From Hyphomicrobiales bacterium (GTDB lineage: Bacteria; Pseudomonadota; Alphaproteobacteria; Rhizobiales; Rhizobiaceae), in contig UCEU01000026.1 in NCBI GenBank assembly GCA_900471485.1, positions 62,001 to 126,000 on the forward strand: a stretch of 64,000 nucleotides of DNA, read 5' to 3'. Positions 60,246-64,000 of this stretch are shown in pieces. The translations under genes were made by a program, and so were the position numbers. The notes under the pieces were generated by a model. The model saw only the letters and a program-made list of their open reading frames with translations. It searched no databases and was not told the DNA's origin. Numbering within the stretch: position 1 is the stretch's first letter; the number at the start of each line of letters is the position of its first letter.

Positions 60246-62174
60246 TCATGAACCGTCGGCGCTCAGCCAGGCATGCTGCGGGAAGAAGCGGTCGAGAGAC
60301 TGCGCCTTGCCGAACATGATGTCGTGCTGCAGGAAGCGGTAGTCGCGCACCAAGGGATCAAGTTCCTTCGGCTTCAGCACCCAGTTGGGAGAGGGCGTGT
60401 TGTCGCGGGCGATCAGCTGGTAGCGGTCGACGACATCGTATTTCTTCTGCACGCGGCCGAGGAAGCCGGTGTAGAACGGGTGCTCGAAGCCGGCATATTT
60501 CAGCAGGTGATAGGAGAGCAGCGAGGGGCTGATCGTGCCGACATCCTTCTTTGTACCCTTCTTGCTGGACCAGATGACCAGCGGGGTCTCGTGCTCCTGC
60601 TTCATCACATCGACCGACGCCTTGCGGGTGGCGACCTGGTCGGGCATGTAGCCGGTGTTCATGTAGACGCTGCCGAGCGGCGGCAGGTGATCGCCCCACA
60701 GCACGATGATCGTCTCGCGCTCCCGCTTCTCGGCCCAGTCCATCAGCATCTTGAGGCTGTCGTCGGCTTCTTTGATGCCCTGCGTATAGGTTCCGAGCGT
60801 CGCCTTGTCGGCGTCCGGAATGTTGCCCTGGATATCGATCGTGTTCTTGGCATAGCGGTTCGGCTCGTAGGGGCCGTGTCCCTGCAGGGTGACGGCGAAG
60901 AAGAAGAACGGGCGGTCCATGCCGTCGGCCTCGTTCATGATCTCCTTCATCAGGCTGTCGTCGGAGGCGAAGATACCGCGCTTCTCCATCGGAGGCATCG
61001 TGTCCTCGGTGCGAAACTCCTCGAAGCCGAAATCCTTGTAGACCTCGTTGCGATTCCAGAACCAGCCGCTGAAGGGATGCAGCGAGCGGGCGGCATAGCC
61101 TTCGCCACGGAAGAAGGTGGCGAGCGAGGGGATATCGCGGCGGATATACTGCTGATACGGGATACTGCCATAGGGCAGGAAGGCATTGGAGAAGCCCGTC
61201 AGCGCCTCGAACTCGACATTGGCTGTCATGCCGCCGAACTCCGGCGAGAAGACGTAGCCGGATTGCGCGGCGCGAATGTTCGGCATCGGGTCGGCGGAAA
61301 ACTGCAGCGTCTTCAGGCGAGTCGGGTCCCAGAAGGATTCGCTCATCAGCATGATGACGTCGGGCTTCTCGCGCGGGCCGCTCAGATAGCCGTAGTTGCG
61401 GGCCGGGATGGCGTCGAGCGCCTGGGTGCCGAAGCCTGCGGGGGCAGCGACATCGGCCATCGGGATGTTGAAGATGAAGGCCAGAATGAAGCCGTTACTA
61501 CGGTAGTTTTCCTTCTGGTCCCACATCATCGGCACGACCTGCAGACGGTCGCGGATATAGGAATACTGCGAGTAATCCATCAGCGAGCCGAAGGCGGCGA
61601 TAACGGGCAAGCCAAGGCAGAGTGTCTTCAGGCGGGTCGAAACCGAAATCCGGGGGAAATGCCGCCAGCCGTAGCGCAATGCAAAGGCGAGGCCGGCTGC
61701 GGAGAGCACGATCCCGACAGCAAGCGCCACCGCCGTGAAGGGGCGGTCGCGAACCATGACCGGCAGCAGCTCCATGATCTGCCGGCCGAAGAGCATGTCC
61801 GACGGATAGAGCGGATCGGAGAGATAGTGCTGTTTCTGGTTGGAAATGAAGGCAGTAGTGATGACCAGCGGCACGACCAGCAGGGCGGAGAGAAAGCGTC
61901 TGCCGAAGGCGGCGTCCAGCGACAGCATCAGGACGGTCAGCATGGCGACGGTGGTCATGCCGGGACGCGCGGTCGAGGTCAGGAAGGTGCCGACATCGAC
62001 GAAGCTGTCACGGGCGATGACTTCGACCGCGATGGTGGTCAACAGCGCAAGAATGGCGGTAAGTGCGACACTGAGCGCAACGCGCACGGCGGCCGAGCGC
62101 GTGTTTTCGCGCGAGCCGGCGTAAAGCGAGGCCACGCGCATTGCCGTGGCAGACCTCATGACTTGCGCGATCAA
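60246..62174 (-). CDS. LTA synthase-family phosphoglycerol transferase (sulfatase fold)
   Basis: This 642-residue protein has about five N-terminal membrane helices and a periplasmic sulfatase-fold domain: IMLMSESFWDPTRL holds the nucleophile threonine region, TANVEFEALTGF, HPFSGWFWNRNEVY, and the metal-binding WGDHLPPLG. Such enzymes transfer phosphoglycerol from phosphatidylglycerol to glucans or other acceptors; in rhizobia periplasmic cyclic beta-glucans are modified this way, by inference. The TTG start at 62174 has GGAG seven bases upstream; the first ATG, 62159, lies too far from it. Confidence 0.87.
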   Translation of the reverse strand: MIAQVMRSATAMRVASLYAGSRENTRSAAVRVALSVALTAILALLTTIAVEVIARDSFVDVGTFLTSTARPGMTTVAMLTVLMLSLDAAFGRRFLSALLVVPLVITTAFISNQKQHYLSDPLYPSDMLFGRQIMELLPVMVRDRPFTAVALAVGIVLSAAGLAFALRYGWRHFPRISVSTRLKTLCLGLPVIAAFGSLMDYSQYSYIRDRLQVVPMMWDQKENYRSNGFILAFIFNIPMADVAAPAGFGTQALDAIPARNYGYLSGPREKPDVIMLMSESFWDPTRLKTLQFSADPMPNIRAAQSGYVFSPEFGGMTANVEFEALTGFSNAFLPYGSIPYQQYIRRDIPSLATFFRGEGYAARSLHPFSGWFWNRNEVYKDFGFEEFRTEDTMPPMEKRGIFASDDSLMKEIMNEADGMDRPFFFFAVTLQGHGPYEPNRYAKNTIDIQGNIPDADKATLGTYTQGIKEADDSLKMLMDWAEKRERETIIVLWGDHLPPLGSVYMNTGYMPDQVATRKASVDVMKQEHETPLVIWSSKKGTKKDVGTISPSLLSYHLLKYAGFEHPFYTGFLGRVQKKYDVVDRYQLIARDNTPSPNWVLKPKELDPLVRDYRFLQHDIMFGKAQSLDRFFPQHAWLSADGS

Positions 62175-62368
62175 GGGGGAACTCCAATGTCATCAAAGCG
62201 TCATTGAACTGTCACATCTTCGTCATGAACGCTAGATGAACCATTCTGGTTTCCTCGGTTTATCCGAAAGGCTTATTGCTTGGGGGAAAGCGGAGCACGC
62301 GATGGCCGGTTGCGCGGCTGTCTTCGGTGCCCTAATTCGGTGTCGTGTTCAGATCGAGGAGGGCGGTG

Positions 62369-63202
62369 ATGCGCAGTTCCGTGGAGATATACAATATCAA
62401 AACCAACCGCATGCGGGTGGTCTGGCAGACCGACCAGCTTGTCGAGGCGCCGAATTTCTCGCCGGATGGCACCTATCTGCTGCTTAACGGAGACGGTCTG
62501 CTGCATCGGCTGGCGCTCGATGGGATAGGCGGCGTCGAAACGATCGACACCGGCTTCGCCCAGCAGTGCAACAACGACCACGGTATCTCGCCGGATGGCA
62601 CCGAGATCGTGATTTCGGACAAGGTCGAGCATGGCAAATCGGCGATCTACATCCTGCCGGCGGCGGGCGGCGTTCCGAGGCCTGTTACCACCAACCTCCC
62701 ATCCTACTGGCATGGCTGGTCGCCTGACGGGAAACGCCTGAGCTATTGCGGCATCCGCAACGATCTCTTCGACATCTACACGATCGCGGTCGAAGGCGGC
62801 GAGGAAACGCGGCTCACGCATGGAGAGGGGCGCAACGACGGTCCCGACTATTCGGCCGACGGGCAGTGGATCTACTTCAATTCCAGCCGGACCGGTCTCA
62901 TGCAAATCTGGCGCATCCACCCCGATGGCAGCGGGCTCGAGCAGATCACCAGTGACAACTATGGTAACTGGTTTCCGCATCCGTCGCCGGACAACAGCAA
63001 GGTGCTGATCCTCTCCTATGACCCCGATGTGTTCGACCATCCGCGCGACCTCGATGTCCGGCTGCGGCTGATGGACATGGATGGCGGCAACCTGACGACG
63101 TTGTTCGAGCTCTTCGGTGGGCAGGGAACGATCAATGTACCCTGCTGGTCACCCGATGGTGACGAGTTCGCTTATGTGCGCTATTTCCCGGTCGCCGAAT
63201 AA
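62369..63202 (+). CDS. TolB-like beta-propeller (PD40-type repeat) protein
   Basis: This 277-residue protein has repeated WD40-like PD40 blades, each with an SPDG or related motif: NFSPDGTYLLLNG, GISPDGTEIVISD, WSPDGKRLSYCG, YSADGQWIYFNSS, PSPDNSKVLILS and WSPDGDEFAYVR, about six blades. No signal peptide is visible, so it may be cytosolic, unlike true TolB. GAGGAGGG precedes the ATG. The riboswitch of the next gene begins about 40 bp after its stop. Confidence 0.85.
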   Translation: MRSSVEIYNIKTNRMRVVWQTDQLVEAPNFSPDGTYLLLNGDGLLHRLALDGIGGVETIDTGFAQQCNNDHGISPDGTEIVISDKVEHGKSAIYILPAAGGVPRPVTTNLPSYWHGWSPDGKRLSYCGIRNDLFDIYTIAVEGGEETRLTHGEGRNDGPDYSADGQWIYFNSSRTGLMQIWRIHPDGSGLEQITSDNYGNWFPHPSPDNSKVLILSYDPDVFDHPRDLDVRLRLMDMDGGNLTTLFELFGGQGTINVPCWSPDGDEFAYVRYFPVAE

Positions 63203-63241
63203 GGCATTGCATATCGCGCGGCGGGACGGCATAGCTCTCCC

Positions 63242-63394
63242 GTCGGGTGTCCGCTCATGCGGGAGAATCGGGAATTCGGTGCAAATCCGGAACGTGCCCA
63301 ACGCTGTGAGGCCGACGCCTGCCGCAATATGCCACTGGTGACCACCGGGAAGGCGCGGTGGGCGGATGAAGCCCAGTCAGAAGACCGGCCCGAC
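63242..63394 (+). ncRNA. Cobalamin (AdoCbl) riboswitch upstream of bluB
   Basis: The conserved core is present: GGGAATTCGGTGCAAATCCGGAAC near 63270-63293 trimmed to the motifs GGTGCAAATCCGG and CGCTGTGAGG, then GCCACTGG, CCGGGAAGGCG and GAAGCCCAGTCAGAAGACC. GTCGGG (63242-63247) pairs with CCCGAC (63389-63394) to close P1. The switch lies about 50 bases before the bluB start, consistent with repression when cobalamin is plentiful. Confidence 0.92.
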
Positions 63395-63447
63395 ATCATA
63401 GACTGACCCGCGCGGACGGCGGGCGGTTGTGTTGTTGGGGATAGACG

Positions 63448-64000
63448 ATGCGACCAGATCATTCCGGCTCTCTTGCGGGAGCCGCTGCCTTTTCGACGGA
63501 CGAGCGCGAAGCGGTCTACAAGGCGATTTCGACGAGACGCGACGTGCGGTCTCAATTCCTGCCCGATGCGGTCGATGACGACGTGGTGCGGCGGCTGCTG
63601 GAGGCCGCGCATCATGCGCCTTCGGTGGGCTTCATGCAGCCTTGGAACTTCATTGTCGTGCGCAATGCCGAGATACGGCAATCGGTATGGGAAGCATTCA
63701 GCCGGGCCAATGCCGAGGCTGCCGAGATGTTTTCCGGGACGCGGCAGCAGGCCTACCGGTCGCTGAAGCTCGAAGGCATCAGGACAGCCCCGCTCGGCAT
63801 CTGCGTGACCTCGGATCCCGATCGCTGCGGCGACGTCGTGCTGGGACGAACCCACAATCCCAAAATGGATTCCTACTCGACGGTCTGCGCGGTGCAGAAC
63901 CTGTGGCTGGCGGCGCGGGCCGAAGGGATCGGCGTCGGGTGGGTCAGCATCTTTCACGAGGCGGACCTGAAACGCATCCTCGGCGTTCCCGACAGGGTCG
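63448..64000 (+). CDS. bluB: 5,6-dimethylbenzimidazole synthase BluB (3' end outside the window)
   Basis: BluB cannibalises reduced FMN with oxygen to make the lower ligand of cobalamin. The visible 184 residues show the nitroreductase fold: YKAISTRRDVRSQFLPD, APSVGFMQPWNFIVVR, GRTHNPKMDSYSTVCAVQNLWLAARAEGIGVGWVS and HEADLKRILGVP. The ATG at 63448 has a GGGGAT site upstream. The frame runs off the window with no stop. The cobalamin riboswitch in front and the cobS/cobT pair elsewhere in the window fit its role. Confidence 0.93.
   Translation, partial: MRPDHSGSLAGAAAFSTDEREAVYKAISTRRDVRSQFLPDAVDDDVVRRLLEAAHHAPSVGFMQPWNFIVVRNAEIRQSVWEAFSRANAEAAEMFSGTRQQAYRSLKLEGIRTAPLGICVTSDPDRCGDVVLGRTHNPKMDSYSTVCAVQNLWLAARAEGIGVGWVSIFHEADLKRILGVPDRV

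Noticed and set aside
60273..62207. 644-codon plus-strand frame opposite the phosphoglycerol transferase gene
   Set aside because: Composition is a typical GC-rich shadow; the minus strand has the full sulfatase-fold motifs.

Overview
This window looks like chromosomal DNA of a Rhizobiaceae alphaproteobacterium (Rhizobium/Agrobacterium/Neorhizobium group). It is GC-rich with dense, mostly ATGA-overlapping gene pairs. It carries a PleC/DivJ-type histidine kinase that matches Agrobacterium PdhS2 down to the His271/Thr275 numbering, rhizobial cobS/cobT/bluB cobalamin genes, a class II DAHP synthase, an orphan TadE/TadG pair, an extensin-like peptidase and a YcbB-type L,D-transpeptidase. The genus assignment is inference from protein families; no rRNA or tRNA gene is visible.

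Layout. 1-14.7 kb: end of an outer-membrane-type protein, a choloylglycine/penicillin V acylase-family hydrolase, a membrane alpha/beta hydrolase, small hypothetical genes, an OmpA/Cys-rich pair, a minus-strand metabolic cluster (GlcG-like, SDR, NTF2-like) behind an AraC regulator, a divergent PLP decarboxylase, an extensin-like protein, an ABC-2 exporter and a BBE-type flavoenzyme. 14.8-24.4 kb: cobS-DUF1289-aspartic protease divergent from cobT, dgkA, an AAC(6')-like acetyltransferase, MYG1, a VOC protein, the PdhS2-like kinase, a nuclease, a UDG-family protein, an Lrp regulator and AlkD. 24.4-31 kb: a beta-hydroxyacid dehydrogenase, an ssuADCB alkanesulfonate operon, and a GST-ArsR-SRPBCC operon with operator-like repeats. 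31-36.8 kb: an unrecognised 548-residue membrane protein, a TPR methyltransferase, usg, and a polar amino-acid ABC transporter with no ATPase gene beside it. 37-46 kb: a large OmpA protein with a Gln/Glu/Pro/Ala linker containing 75-bp repeats, molybdenum-cofactor genes mobA, mobB and moaA, a DUF971 gene, LtrA, a PPOX flavoprotein and a diguanylate cyclase. 46-57 kb: class I and class II fumarases, an L,D-transpeptidase, gph, rpiA, a DUF2059 gene, gor and DAHP synthase. 57-64 kb: TadG/TadE, DUF1003, a phosphoglycerol-transferase-type enzyme, a TolB-like protein, and a cobalamin riboswitch preceding bluB, which runs off the end.

How it fits together. Cobalamin synthesis appears twice: lower-ligand activation and attachment (cobT, cobS) near 16 kb, and lower-ligand synthesis (bluB) under riboswitch control at 63 kb. 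Central metabolism (two fumarases, rpiA, DAHP synthase), redox defence (gor, GST), sulfur scavenging (ssu) and cell-envelope functions fill most of the rest. Many minus-strand transcripts end in clear intrinsic terminators; several other strong hairpins lack a U-tract.

I found no phage, transposon, CRISPR array or obvious defence island. The nearest thing to an undescribed system is the 548-residue membrane protein at 31069-32715, which starts a few bases after a terminator, and the neighbouring operon with paired operator-like repeats. Start codons were chosen by ribosome binding site, overlap and family length; alternatives are stated.
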